Notes: generated from the sequence alone by a model not told the origin. Shown: positions 34,884 to 44,118, numbered from the stretch's first letter. The stretch is DNA of 64,000 bases from Rhodococcus sp. 06-235-1A (GCF_002258785.1 NZ_NOYI01000008.1:62001-126000), one strand, 5' to 3'. Translations and numbers: made by a program.

Positions 34884-35665
34884 ACTTCTTAGGTTCTCGC
34901 TACCGGCCCGGCCGCTCCTTGATCACCGGTGCGAGTTCCGGCATCGGTGCCGAGTTCGCCCGAGCGCTGGCCGCCCGAGGCTCCGATCTCGTACTCGTCG
35001 CACGACGCGAAGACCGCCTGACCACGTTGGCGGAGGAGCTCGAGCAAATCCATGGAATCCATTGCCGCACAGTGGCGTGGGACCTCTCGCAGGACGCGAG
35101 CGGACGTCGACTGCGCGAGGTCGTACCCGAGCGTATCGATCTCGTCGTCAACAACGCAGGGTTCGCCGTACAGGGACCGTTCGCAGACGGCGATGCCGAC
35201 GACTTCGAGCGCCTCATCGCCGTCGACATCCGCGCTGTCGTGGACATCTGCTCGGCCTTCCTCCCCGACATGATCGACCGCAGGAGCGGCACCATCGTCA
35301 ACGTCGCCAGCACCACTGCGTTCCAGCCCGTCCCGTCACTGGCGGTGTACGCGGCCGCCAAAGCCTTCGTGCTCAGCTTCAGCCAGTCCCTGTGGTACGA
35401 ATCGGCACAGCACGGAGTCAGAGTGTTCGCGCTCAATCCCGGCCCGACGCGTACCGAATTCTTCGACGTCATCGGAGACACCGCCGCAGCGGCCGGCAGC
35501 TACCAAACACCGACCGAGGTTGTCGCCACTGCGATGCGCACACTCGACGCCAGACGGTCTCGCCCGCAGGTGATCTCGGGCCGGCGAAACACCGTTCAGG
35601 CCGTTGCGGCAGGTCTCGTTCCCGCCCGAGTTCTACTGCCCACCCTCGCACGGATGCTCCACTAG
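34880..35665 (+). CDS. Short-chain dehydrogenase, SDR family
   Basis: A 261-residue SDR. It shows SLITGASSGIGAEFARAL near 16, NNAGFAVQGPF near 92, catalytic Ser in VNVASTTAF and VYAAAKAFVLSFS with Tyr-x3-Lys near 158. The class resembles YdfG/DltE-type or acyl reductase SDRs. Coupled to the NmrA-like gene by ATGA. The TetR-like gene 46 nt downstream may control both. Confidence 0.9.
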   Translation: MNFLGSRYRPGRSLITGASSGIGAEFARALAARGSDLVLVARREDRLTTLAEELEQIHGIHCRTVAWDLSQDASGRRLREVVPERIDLVVNNAGFAVQGPFADGDADDFERLIAVDIRAVVDICSAFLPDMIDRRSGTIVNVASTTAFQPVPSLAVYAAAKAFVLSFSQSLWYESAQHGVRVFALNPGPTRTEFFDVIGDTAAAAGSYQTPTEVVATAMRTLDARRSRPQVISGRRNTVQAVAAGLVPARVLLPTLARMLH

Positions 35666-35711
35666 GTTCGAGCCGAACGCGGCACCTGACGAGGAATGTA
35701 GTGTCACCAAC

Positions 35712-36443
35712 ATGGCCAGGGTCTCCAGATTCACACTCGCCGATCGGCAGGAAGCGGTCGCACGTGCTTTCGGCGGTTCCGAGAGTCCGGCGACCGTGGC
35801 GACCTCACTGGGCATCCACACCACGACGCTCTACCGATGGGCCGGATCTTCGGTCACCGACGAACCCGGGCCCGCAACGGCCCGACTGATCGAGGCCACC
35901 CAGGAACTGCTGCGGCACGCCGACTACGCCGACATCACGATCGAAAGCGTCGCTCTCCGATGCGGTCTCGCTTCGAGAACTGCGTTCCACCACTTCCCCA
36001 CCAAACGCGAACTCTTCCAGGCCGCCGTCGACGACGCCGCCACCGTGCTCATAGACCGCATCCACGAGAAATCGACAGCCGCCACCTGGCCGGACAGTCC
36101 ACTCGAACAGCTACAGACATTTCTTCGCATCGCGGCAGCAAGCATCTACGACACCCCGCGCACCCACGTACTGTTCCGCAATCTAGGTGTACCGAGATCC
36201 GAGGGCTCGGCAGAACGCTGGCACGACAGTTTCGTCGACGCGATAGCCCAACTGCTTCGGGCGGCCGCAAGCGCAGGCCAAATCGACAGCGGCACAGACG
36301 TAGTCGCTGCAGCACGCATACTCACCGGTGCAATGCGCGGTGTACATACGGCGGTATTCGAGGGCGTGGATGCCGATACTGCGCTGAGCCTCGTCGAGAG
36401 GGTTCACCTCCTGATCCCGCCTCGATCGCAGTCGGCGGGATGA
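35712..36443 (+). CDS. TetR-family regulator with an extra N-terminal HTH
   Basis: A 243-residue protein. Residues 5-42 (FTLADRQEAVARAFGGSESP followed by ATVATSLGIHTTTLYRWAG) look like a transposase/Hin-type helix-turn-helix. A standard TetR HTH follows near 60-105 (IEATQELLRHADYADITIES, then VALRCGLASRTAFHHFPTK). A TetR-type ligand domain completes it. Start 35712 is used because the sequence becomes family-like there. Position suggests control of the adjacent NmrA-like and SDR genes. The double DNA-binding layout is uncommon for TetR proteins. Confidence 0.82.
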   Translation: MARVSRFTLADRQEAVARAFGGSESPATVATSLGIHTTTLYRWAGSSVTDEPGPATARLIEATQELLRHADYADITIESVALRCGLASRTAFHHFPTKRELFQAAVDDAATVLIDRIHEKSTAATWPDSPLEQLQTFLRIAAASIYDTPRTHVLFRNLGVPRSEGSAERWHDSFVDAIAQLLRAAASAGQIDSGTDVVAAARILTGAMRGVHTAVFEGVDADTALSLVERVHLLIPPRSQSAG

Positions 36444-36525
36444 ACACACGCGTGGACGACACGAACCCGCAGTTCGACCCTCGGACCGATGGTCGAGCAC
36501 GGTACCCGTGAACGCCTGAAGCCGG

Positions 36526-36548
36526 CGGTCGACGAAGCACGTCGACCG
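36526..36548. terminator. Hairpin after the TetR-type gene
   Basis: Arms CGGTCGACG (36526-36534) and CGTCGACCG (36540-36548) flank the loop AAGCA, 82 nt after the regulator stop. No T-run. Confidence 0.5.
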
Positions 36549-36624
36549 GCCTGGAGCTGATCGACGTCGTCCATCGTCGAGGACTGCAGGTCCGCTGTCG
36601 CCTGGCTTCCCATATGCTCGGTCG

Positions 36625-37083
36625 GTGAGATCTCGGATGATGTTTCGCGGGGTATGGTTCCTACTCGCCGCGCTGGCGGTGGCTCATGCCGTCTCCTCGG
36701 GCCTCTCACCTGTCGCAGGTGTGTCGATGTCGTGTGGGAAGATCGGTGAGCCCGGCGTGGACATGGCTCGAGCTGAAATTTCCTGTACTGACTCACTTTT
36801 CACTGCTGTCGGTGCGGTGCCGCTCGTGTTGCTCGCGGTTCTGCTCGCTGCCCCGTTCATCGTTGCGGGCACCGTCTTGAACAAGCGTGCGTCGTGGCTG
36901 GCAACCATCGCGTTGGCAGTCTTTGCCGTCTACGGCTTGCTGAACTGGACGGGGTTCTGGGTTCTGTTGCTTGTCGGCGCTCTTCCCGGAGCAATCATTG
37001 CTTCCATCGTCTCAGCACTGCAACCTGACTTTCGCCGAACTCACCGCTACGACGTCGATCGACAAGCGCCCCGGCAAGTGTGA
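36625..37083 (+). CDS. Small membrane protein, unknown
   Basis: A 152-residue protein with three to four hydrophobic segments (about 8-28, 65-88, 95-112, 114-132) and a basic C-terminal tail. Two Cys (SCGKIG, ISCTDS) in the first extracytoplasmic loop may pair. GTG 36625 is used; the internal ATG at 36637 is possible. It stands alone between a hairpin and the GNAT gene. I do not recognise it. Confidence 0.65.
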   Translation: MRSRMMFRGVWFLLAALAVAHAVSSGLSPVAGVSMSCGKIGEPGVDMARAEISCTDSLFTAVGAVPLVLLAVLLAAPFIVAGTVLNKRASWLATIALAVFAVYGLLNWTGFWVLLLVGALPGAIIASIVSALQPDFRRTHRYDVDRQAPRQV

Positions 37084-37207
37084 TCTGGCGAAGCTACGAA
37101 ATACAGTCCCGGGTCGTAGCCGATCCGACCCTCGCGCGAGAATTGTCCCGTCGCACAAGACGTCAACCGCCGGGACCACGCGGCTCCCCAGATGAAAGTG
37201 GACCTCC

Positions 37208-37642
37208 GTGCCGAATCTCCACCATGCTCCGCTTACGCGCGTAGACCCGAGCACCCTCTACCGCATCATGGCGCTTCGGGTCGAAGTGTTCGTGCACGAG
37301 CAGAAAATCGTGGACGAGGTCGAACTCGACGGCGCGGACCTACTCGCTACGACGGAGTTGTTCTGGATACAGGACGAACGCGGCGACGTGCTGGCCACCC
37401 TCCGCGTCCTCGTCGACGACACCGTCCACATAGGCCGGGTCGCGACCGCGGTCGAGGGTCGTGGACGCGGCTATGCCGGTGAACTCGTCGAGGCGGCACT
37501 GAAGGCATACCCCGGGGTGGTCGAAATCTCCGCGCAAGCGCACCTCGAAAAGTGGTACGGGCGCTTCGGATTCGTTCGAGTGGGAGAGTCGTACCTGGAA
37601 GCGGGAATCCCGCACGTGAAGATGCTGACCCGCGCCGGTTGA
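37208..37642 (+). CDS. ElaA-type GNAT N-acetyltransferase
   Basis: A 144-residue GNAT protein. The ElaA signature is present: LYRIMALRVEVFVHEQKIVD followed by EVELDGADL. The acetyl-CoA loop appears as GRVATAVEGRGRGYAGEL, and HLEKWYGRFGFVRVGESYLE closes the fold. It is likely to acetylate a small amine or protein; the substrate of ElaA is not established. It ends 1 nt before the convergent MFS gene. Confidence 0.9.
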   Translation: MPNLHHAPLTRVDPSTLYRIMALRVEVFVHEQKIVDEVELDGADLLATTELFWIQDERGDVLATLRVLVDDTVHIGRVATAVEGRGRGYAGELVEAALKAYPGVVEISAQAHLEKWYGRFGFVRVGESYLEAGIPHVKMLTRAG

Positions 37643-37643
37643 G

Positions 37644-38813
37644 TCACGGCCGACTCCTCGGGTGCGAGGCTGCAACGATCGATCCCCCGAGCACGAGCGC
37701 ATTGCCCAGCAGAATGCCCGTCACCCCGAACGGCCCGGCGATGGCGCCGACAGTCAGCGGAATGAGGATCTGCGCAGATCTGTTGGCCGACATACGCAAT
37801 CCCAGCGCCTCCCCCTGCGTGGATTTCGGCACGATCGACACCACCCACGACATCGTCAGAGGCTGCGGAATACCGAGCGCGATTCCGAGCGCGATCATGA
37901 CGCCGATGGCACCCACGGCCTGCACGAACGGCAGTACCGCGAGAGCCACAGCGCCGGCCGCGAGCGAAACATTGAGCAACACAGTGCGACCGAACTTCGC
38001 GTCCAGCCGTCCGAGACCGACGCGGCTCACCACCGATACTCCGGCACGCAACGCCAGCAACCACCCCACCGTCGTCACCGATACTCCACGCTCGACGGCC
38101 CACGCAGGAACGAACGCGTACAGCAGATCGACGGTCACCAGCACTGCGCCGCTGACCGTCAACGATTGCCACATGCCCGGCAGCTTCAGCAATTTGAGCC
38201 CCGACGCCTCCCCCTCCGCGGGCTTCTGCGCCCGAATGTGGTTGCGGCCGAGCATCAAGAACAATGCGGTGGGCAGCGCTACCGCGGTGAAGGCACCGGC
38301 AGTGAGGATGCCTGCCGTCGTATTGGGGCTCTCGACGCTCGCACCGCCGAACCTCGACGCAATGGCCGTCACAGCGAGCGGCCCCACCAGCTGGCCCATC
38401 GAGGCCGCGGCAGTCAGTGCACCGAAGGCACTTTCGTTCTTGCCGTCGACGTGCACGTGCGCGACGAACGCCTGCTGTCCGATCATGATGAGCAGATTGC
38501 CAAGACCGAACGCAGCCGTACACGCGAGCAATGCCCACATTGCCGAAAACGCAACGAGTACACCGGTTGCGATCGAGCACAATACAATTCCCGATACGAT
38601 CACCACCGGCCCGCCGAACCTGTCGGCGATGCGCCCGATCGGCAGAGCCGCCAATACTGCGGGCGCAGCGAACAGTGCCGCGATCACCGCCAGCGTTCGA
38701 GTGTCGGCACCCTCGGCGATCGCCCGATAGCCGATCATCAACCGGACACCGACCCATCCGGCCTGCGCCGTCGTCGCCTGTACGGTCAGAGCAATCGAGT
38801 CGCGAGAGGCCAT
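37644..38813 (-). CDS. MFS transporter
   Basis: A 389-residue major facilitator with 12 predicted helices. The loop 2-3 signature appears as IGRIADRFGGPVVI near 62, with the second-half counterpart VSRVGLGRLDAKFGRT near 265. No drug- or sugar-specific motif stands out. Its ATG overlaps the stop of the RpiR gene (TGATG), so the two are translationally coupled. It may export or import the effector of that regulator. Confidence 0.88.
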   Translation of the reverse strand: MASRDSIALTVQATTAQAGWVGVRLMIGYRAIAEGADTRTLAVIAALFAAPAVLAALPIGRIADRFGGPVVIVSGIVLCSIATGVLVAFSAMWALLACTAAFGLGNLLIMIGQQAFVAHVHVDGKNESAFGALTAAASMGQLVGPLAVTAIASRFGGASVESPNTTAGILTAGAFTAVALPTALFLMLGRNHIRAQKPAEGEASGLKLLKLPGMWQSLTVSGAVLVTVDLLYAFVPAWAVERGVSVTTVGWLLALRAGVSVVSRVGLGRLDAKFGRTVLLNVSLAAGAVALAVLPFVQAVGAIGVMIALGIALGIPQPLTMSWVVSIVPKSTQGEALGLRMSANRSAQILIPLTVGAIAGPFGVTGILLGNALVLGGSIVAASHPRSRP

Positions 38814-39652
38814 CAGCGCAAGGGTATTTCGTCGGTTCCCCCCACGAGCCGCGACACATCGTTGATGTCGTCGCGCACGGCACCGTACCGATCGGGATCG
38901 AGGTGGAAGATCGCCAGCTGCAAGGCATACGCAATCGCGATGGGAATGATGAGAGTGTTGTATTCGGAATCGTCGCCTCGTTGCGCGACGAGGAGATGCG
39001 TCGGCGCGGGCCTGAAGTGATATCCGGGCGCATCGCTGATGAGGATCGACGTACCGCCCCGTCGCTCCGCCTCACGAACCAGAGCAGGCAGCTGAGACGG
39101 TGCCTCGCGCAGTGCGAATGCGATGAGGATGGAGTCCTCGGTGAAGCTGACGAACCGCTCGGCGAGGTCCTTTCCCCCGAGACCGAGCTCGACGACGACC
39201 AGGCCGAGTCTGCGGAGACGGCGTGCGAGCATGTCAAGGGCAGGACGCTCGTCGGCCTTGGAGAACAGGTACACCACCCGCGACCGATGAATGGAGGTCG
39301 CTACGTCCACCAGCTGCTCCTGCGGAATGAAGCTCGACAATCGCTCCAGTGCACGCGCCTCGTCACGGGCGAAGACGGCCAGCTCGTGACCGGTATCGCT
39401 GCGCATCAGAGCAGACGAGGCGATGGGTACGGGGTTGTCGCGTTCGAGATCGGCGCGCAGGTCCGGAAACCCGCTGTAGCCGAGCTTCTGCGCCAACCGC
39501 ACGACGGTCGACTCATGTGTCTGCGCGCGGGCCGCAACCGGAGCCGCACGCAGAGTCGACGGATCGGGCTCGCCGAGAAGCACCGCGACGACGCGTTTTT
39601 CGGACGCACTGAGCGACTTTCCGCTGCTGGCAACCACTGTTCGGAAGCTCAT
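38813..39652 (-). CDS. RpiR/MurR-family regulator
   Basis: A 279-residue regulator. The N-terminal HTH_6 domain begins LSASEKRVVAVLLGEPDPST and continues HESTVVRLAQKLGYSGFPDL. The C-terminal SIS domain (about 115-250) includes RVVYLFSKADERPALDM and LIAFALREA. SIS domains bind phosphosugars or other phosphorylated or carboxylic ligands. ATG 39652 is chosen; an in-frame start 33 nt upstream gives MCQQTQW. It is divergent from the tricarboxylate transporter operon, which it probably controls. Confidence 0.88.
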   Translation of the reverse strand: MSFRTVVASSGKSLSASEKRVVAVLLGEPDPSTLRAAPVAARAQTHESTVVRLAQKLGYSGFPDLRADLERDNPVPIASSALMRSDTGHELAVFARDEARALERLSSFIPQEQLVDVATSIHRSRVVYLFSKADERPALDMLARRLRRLGLVVVELGLGGKDLAERFVSFTEDSILIAFALREAPSQLPALVREAERRGGTSILISDAPGYHFRPAPTHLLVAQRGDDSEYNTLIIPIAIAYALQLAIFHLDPDRYGAVRDDINDVSRLVGGTDEIPLR

Positions 39653-39668
39653 ACCCTCCACTTTCCAC

Positions 39669-39705
39669 TGTGTCTGTTGACACACTCAACCACAATCCTG
39701 TAAAC
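39669..39705 (+). promoter_or_regulatory. Candidate tct promoter with overlapping palindrome
   Basis: TGTGTC (39669-39674) and GACACA (39679-39684) form a palindrome overlapping a TTGACA (39677-39682). A weak -10 (TGTAAA, 39699-39704) follows at 16-bp spacing. It lies between the divergent RpiR gene and tctB. Confidence 0.4.
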
Positions 39706-39794
39706 CTGTGCAAGATTGCAAGTGATCCACAGCACAGCAATCCGGCCGACCCTCCAGGCCACATCCGAACTTATCGTCAGAAAGGCGGCCGGCC

Positions 39795-40370
39795 GTGAAG
39801 ACACTGCTCGGCACACAACACACGATCGAATGGATCGTGCTCGGCGCGACACTGGTCGTCGGCTTGGCGACGGTCACCATGGCAACCGGCTACGGCGTCG
39901 CTGCCGACCCCGGCGTCGGCGCGGGGTTCCTGCCGCTGGTCGGCGGACTCGGCATGATCCTCGGCGGCGCGATGTGGGCGATACAGCTCGTCCGAGCACC
40001 GCGGACTACGGCCATCGAGCCGGAGCTGGAGCTCGAACCCGCAACCTCGGCAGCCGTCGCCTTCCTCTCCAGCGACAACGAGGAGGACGCCGACGAGACC
40101 GAGCTTCCCGACCGCGCGGGCTGGATCAGAATCGGAGTCGTGGTCGCAGCGATCGCCGGAGCGGCGCTGGTCCTACCCACCCTCGGTTACACCCTGTCCA
40201 TGGCACTGATGCTCGCCGTCGTCCTGATGTTCGTGGGCAAGCGCACCCCAGTGGTCGCCATCGGCGTCGCAGTGGCCACCACGTTGGCCACCCGACTGGT
40301 GTTCGACGTCTGGCTCGGTACGGCCCTGCCTGCCTCCTCCATTCCGTTCCTCGCCGATTGGGGGATGTGA
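39795..40370 (+). CDS. Tripartite tricarboxylate transporter, small membrane subunit TctB
   Basis: A 191-residue membrane protein with four helices in a 1+3 or 2+2 arrangement, and a long acidic cytosolic loop (about 75-105, rich in Glu/Asp). This matches TctB, whose role is to support the large permease TctA. GTG start at 39795. It is followed by tctA after 3 nt, then tctC and an RraA-type gene, a four-gene operon. Confidence 0.86.
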   Translation: MKTLLGTQHTIEWIVLGATLVVGLATVTMATGYGVAADPGVGAGFLPLVGGLGMILGGAMWAIQLVRAPRTTAIEPELELEPATSAAVAFLSSDNEEDADETELPDRAGWIRIGVVVAAIAGAALVLPTLGYTLSMALMLAVVLMFVGKRTPVVAIGVAVATTLATRLVFDVWLGTALPASSIPFLADWGM

Positions 40371-40373
40371 GCC

Positions 40374-41897
40374 ATGGGTTTTCCTGATCTGATGGCAGGC
40401 TTCGTCAACGTCCTCACTCCGACGCATCTGCTGTTCGCACTTCTCGGTTGCGTGCTGGGCATGCTCGTCGGTGTGCTGCCCGGCTTCGGCCCAGCCGCCG
40501 CGGTGTCACTGCTGATCCCGATCACCTTCGGGCTCGACGCCACCACAGCTCTGATCATGCTCGCCGCCATCCTGTACGGCGCAGCGTTCGGTGGCACCGT
40601 CACCGCTGTGCTGCTGCGCATTCCCGGTGAGGCCTCGTCCATCGCGACCACCCTCGACGGCTACGAGATGGCCAAGAGCGGACGCGGTGGCCCTGCCCTC
40701 GTGGTCGCCGCCCTCGCCTCGTTCGTCGGCGGACTCGTCGGCGTCGTCGGATTCGTCGTCGTCGCACCGTTCAGCCGATTCGCACTCGAATTCGGTGCAC
40801 CCGAACTGTTTCTCGTCGCCCTGCTCGGCATGGCCCTGATCACCAGCTTCTCGGGCAACAACCCCGCGAAGGCCCTGATCAGCGTCGGACTCGGACTGGC
40901 CATCGCGTCGGTGGGCATCGACTCCGGCCAAGGCATCCAGCGATTCACGTTCGGCATGCCGGAACTGTTCGACGGCGTAGCACTCGTGGCCGTCGTGATG
41001 GGCTGCTTCGGCCTCACCGAAATCCTCATCCAAGCCCGCTCGGCGGGCGGTGCCGGCCGACGACCACTCGCCGTCGGCAAGCTGCTGCCCACCAAGACGG
41101 ACCTCAGCAGGTCAGCGGGGCCGACGATGCGAGGCTCGATCATCGGCTTCTTCATGGGACTGTTGCCCGGATCCCCCGGTGCCGCAACCTCACTCGCGTC
41201 CTACGCGATGGAGAAGAAGCTCACCAAGCGGCCGGGACAATTCGGTAAGGGAGCCGTGGAGGGTGTCGCCGGACCGGAATCGGCCAACAACGCACTCGCA
41301 CTGTCGTCGATGATTCCACTGTTCACGCTCGGTATCCCCACTTCCGCCACGGTCGCAATCATGGCCAGCGCCTTCACCATCAACGGACTGATCCCCGGCC
41401 CACTGTTGTTCCGCGACAACCCCGAGGTCGCCTGGACCATCATCGCCAGCTTCCTCGTCGGCAACATCATTCTGCTGATCCTCAACGTGCCACTGGTGCG
41501 CCTGTGGATCGCGGTACTGAAGATCCCTTTCCACTACCTGATGGCGATGATCCTGGCCTTCATGTTCCTGGGCGTCTACAGCATCAACGGCAGCGTCTTC
41601 GACATCTTCATCATGCTCGGCGCAGGCGTCATCGGATACCTGTTCCACCTCACCAAGATTCCGCTCACTCCTCTCGTCCTGGCGTTGATCCTCGGACCAC
41701 TGCTGGAAGAGAACTTCCAACGCTCACTGTCACTGGCCCGCGGTGACTACGGCGTTTTCGTCGAAGGCCCCATCAACAAGGTTCTTCTGCTCGTCTTCAT
41801 CGCAGCCGTTCTGTTCGGAATGCTGCGCCCCGTCCTGGCTCGCATCCTCTCCCGCCGCGCCACCGCGAACCACCCCATCAAGGAGTCCGTCTCATGA
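40374..41897 (+). CDS. Tripartite tricarboxylate transporter permease TctA
   Basis: A 507-residue large permease with about 12 helices. Family motifs include LVGVLPGFGPAAAVSLLIPI near 25 and the duplicated MGLLPGSPGAATSLASYAM near 260, as well as GIPTSATVAIMASAF. With TctB and a binding protein it takes up citrate-like acids using sodium or protons. Its stop overlaps the tctC start by 4 nt. Confidence 0.94.
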   Translation: MGFPDLMAGFVNVLTPTHLLFALLGCVLGMLVGVLPGFGPAAAVSLLIPITFGLDATTALIMLAAILYGAAFGGTVTAVLLRIPGEASSIATTLDGYEMAKSGRGGPALVVAALASFVGGLVGVVGFVVVAPFSRFALEFGAPELFLVALLGMALITSFSGNNPAKALISVGLGLAIASVGIDSGQGIQRFTFGMPELFDGVALVAVVMGCFGLTEILIQARSAGGAGRRPLAVGKLLPTKTDLSRSAGPTMRGSIIGFFMGLLPGSPGAATSLASYAMEKKLTKRPGQFGKGAVEGVAGPESANNALALSSMIPLFTLGIPTSATVAIMASAFTINGLIPGPLLFRDNPEVAWTIIASFLVGNIILLILNVPLVRLWIAVLKIPFHYLMAMILAFMFLGVYSINGSVFDIFIMLGAGVIGYLFHLTKIPLTPLVLALILGPLLEENFQRSLSLARGDYGVFVEGPINKVLLLVFIAAVLFGMLRPVLARILSRRATANHPIKESVS

Positions 41898-42886
41898 GAA
41901 CACTGCCCATCCTCGTCGCGGCCATCTCCACCGCCGCGCTGATTGCCGGATGCAGCTCGAGTACAACCGATTCGGGGGCACCGTTCCCACGCGACGGTGC
42001 CACGGTCGAATGGGTCGTCCCGTCCGCCGCAGGCGCAGGCAATGACATCCTGGCCCGCATCATGGCACCGGCCATGGAGGCCGAACTGGGCGTGCCGGTG
42101 AAAGTCGTCAACAAGGAGGGCGGCAGCCAGGTCGTCGGCCTGAACTACCTGGCCAACGCGAAACCGGACGGCGAGACCATCGGCTTCACAAACATCCCGT
42201 CGATCCTCGGGCGATACCTGGACCCGAGCAAGAAGGCCGGGTTCGATCGCGAAAGCTTCTCGCCCATCGGCTCGTTCGCGTCGAACGACATCGTGATCGG
42301 GGTCAACAAGTCCAGCCCCTACGCGGACATCGGCGAACTGTTCGATGCGGTGAAGGCCAACCCGGGCACCATCACGGTGGGCACCGACTCCCGCGCGGGC
42401 GACGACCACGTCAACCTGCGCACCCTCGAAGACACTCTGGGCCTGGACTTCAACATCGTTCACTACAACAGTGGTGCGGACAAGATCTCGGCACTGGTCT
42501 CCGGCGAAACCGATTTCGCGCTCGGCGGAGTATCCAGCTTCTACGGCCAGTTCGCCTCGGGTGAGGTGAACATCCTCTCGGTACTCACCGAGGAGCGAAA
42601 CAAGCTCATCCCCGACGTACCGACGCTGGCGAGCGAGGGATACGACGCCCCGTTCATGACCAACAACTTCGCCATCAGCGCCCCCGCAGGTACCCCAGAC
42701 GCGACGATGACCACGCTGCAGAATGCCCTCGAGACCGCACTGGCCGACCCGACCGTTGCCGAGAAGCTCACCGGCGCAGCGACACAACCCGATTGGGTCT
42801 CCGGGGCCGACGTCGCGACCCTGTGGGAACAGCGGGAAACCGAGATCGAGCCGATCATCGCCGAACTGCTCGCCGACCAGCAATAA
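41894..42886 (+). CDS. Tripartite tricarboxylate transporter binding protein TctC (Bug family)
   Basis: A 330-residue lipoprotein. The signal ends in the lipobox LIAGC (Cys near 20). The Bug-type fold is indicated by VEWVVPSAAGAGNDILARI, the pyrrolidine loop ANPGTITVGT and GTPDATMTTLQNAL. It captures the carboxylate outside the membrane and passes it to TctA. The substrate cannot be read, but the downstream aldolase points to an oxo/hydroxy-acid. Confidence 0.93.
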   Translation: MRTLPILVAAISTAALIAGCSSSTTDSGAPFPRDGATVEWVVPSAAGAGNDILARIMAPAMEAELGVPVKVVNKEGGSQVVGLNYLANAKPDGETIGFTNIPSILGRYLDPSKKAGFDRESFSPIGSFASNDIVIGVNKSSPYADIGELFDAVKANPGTITVGTDSRAGDDHVNLRTLEDTLGLDFNIVHYNSGADKISALVSGETDFALGGVSSFYGQFASGEVNILSVLTEERNKLIPDVPTLASEGYDAPFMTNNFAISAPAGTPDATMTTLQNALETALADPTVAEKLTGAATQPDWVSGADVATLWEQRETEIEPIIAELLADQQ

Positions 42887-42909
42887 GTCTCCAGAAAGGC
42901 ATTGATCTT

Positions 42910-43521
42910 ATGAGTACCGAAACCTATTCCACCACTGCCGTATCCGACGATATGATCGAACGCTTCTCTCGTGTGCCCGCCGCCAACGTCGGCGACGCCC
43001 AGGAACGCTTCGGCATCATCGCCGGGCTCCGCCCCATCTGGGCAGGCGCAGCGGTCACCGGCCGCGCCTACACCGTATGGACCCGGTCGGGCGACAACCT
43101 CTATATCCACAAGGCTCTCGACGACGCCCGCCCCGGCGACGTCATCGTCGTCAACGGTTCGGGTGACGACACCCGCGCCCTCATCGGAGATCTGATCGGT
43201 ATCCGTGCGAAATCACTGGGTATCGCGGGCTTCGTCATCGACGGTGCCGTTCGCGACGCCGACGCGTTGGCCGAACTGGGACTACCCGTCTTCGCCCGAA
43301 GCGTCACACCGGCCGGGCCCTACAAGAATGGACCGGGTCGCCTGAACGAGCCTGTCGCACTGGGAGGTGTCGTCGTCTGCCCCGGTGACGTCATCGTCGC
43401 CGACGCAGACGGGGTGGTCGTGGTCAAGAGCGTCGATGTGGACGACGTCATCGTCGCGGCCGAGGACGTGGTGGCACGTGAGGCCTCGAAGCGGGAGAGC
43501 TTCTCGTCCGGTATGCGCTAG
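42910..43521 (+). CDS. RraA-like aldolase (hydroxy-oxoacid aldolase/oxaloacetate decarboxylase type)
   Basis: A 203-residue RraA-superfamily protein. The class II pyruvate aldolase signature is visible: SLGIAGFVIDGAVRDADALA near 100, with the Arg-Asp pair that binds pyruvate and metal, and GDVIVADADGVVVV near 160. Such enzymes cleave 4-hydroxy-4-methyl-2-oxoglutarate or 4-carboxy-4-hydroxy-2-oxoadipate to pyruvate, and decarboxylate oxaloacetate. ATG 42910 is 23 nt after tctC. Linkage to the Tct transporter suggests that the imported acid is its substrate or precursor. Confidence 0.88.
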   Translation: MSTETYSTTAVSDDMIERFSRVPAANVGDAQERFGIIAGLRPIWAGAAVTGRAYTVWTRSGDNLYIHKALDDARPGDVIVVNGSGDDTRALIGDLIGIRAKSLGIAGFVIDGAVRDADALAELGLPVFARSVTPAGPYKNGPGRLNEPVALGGVVVCPGDVIVADADGVVVVKSVDVDDVIVAAEDVVAREASKRESFSSGMR

Positions 43522-43547
43522 ACAAGTCGAATCCCGGATGGGCGAAT

Positions 43548-43610
43548 TTTGCTCCACTCCGGAGCCCTGGTTGCGGGATCCCCGCAACCAGGGCCGTCGA
43601 GTGGAGCAAA
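43548..43610. repeat. Long composite inverted repeat after the tct operon
   Basis: Outer 12-bp arms TTTGCTCCACTC (43548-43559) and complement (43599-43610) surround inner 13-bp arms GCCCTGGTTGCGG and its complement (about 43564-43594) with loop GATCC. The outer core GAGTGGAGCA recurs at 44166-44175 and, inverted, at 33748-33757. It may end the tct transcript, but its recurrence points to a dispersed intergenic element. Confidence 0.75.
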
Positions 43611-43698
43611 CAATCCAGGACACAACACCGGTCGCCGTGGCAGAATCGCCGGGTCCATGAGTGCGCAAAGGTTGCACTCGACGAGTGCTGGGAGCATC

Positions 43699-44118
43699 AT
43701 GACCAACCCCGTTGCCCAGGGAAGCGCGATGAAGCGGCGCAACCCCGTTGTCGTCTGGATCCTGTTGCCCCTCATCACCTTGGGCATCTACCACCTCGTC
43801 TGGTACTACCTCATTCACCGTGAGATGGCGGACTTCGACCGTCGCAAGGTGAATGCACCCGTCGCCGGGCCGCTACTGGTGATCCTGCTCCTGAGCTGGA
43901 CCATCATCGCGCCACTGATCAGCTACTACAACACCGGAAACCGCATCGCCGACGCCCAACGCGCGGCCGGCCTCCAGCCGACGTGCAGCTCGATCGTGGG
44001 GCTTCTGCTCACCTTCGTCTTCGGACTGCAGAGCCTCTACTACCAGATGGAGCTGAACAAGATCACGGCGCGCTACAACGATGTCGAGCCGGGAACCGTA
44101 GTGCCGCTGGCGGTCTGA
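43699..44118 (+). CDS. DUF4234 membrane protein
   Basis: A 139-residue protein with three hydrophobic segments. It has the DUF4234 pattern: KRRNPVVVWILLPLITLGIY and HLVWYYLIHREMADFD, then TFVFGLQSLYYQMELNKI. The family has no known function. ATG 43699 follows GGAG by 4 nt; an upstream in-frame start overlaps the inverted repeat and is rejected. A repeat copy follows downstream. Confidence 0.85.
   Translation: MTNPVAQGSAMKRRNPVVVWILLPLITLGIYHLVWYYLIHREMADFDRRKVNAPVAGPLLVILLLSWTIIAPLISYYNTGNRIADAQRAAGLQPTCSSIVGLLLTFVFGLQSLYYQMELNKITARYNDVEPGTVVPLAV

Noticed and set aside
43548..43610. Insertion sequence remnant
   Set aside because: Inverted repeats are present, but there is no transposase sequence or target-site duplication; kept only as a repeat.
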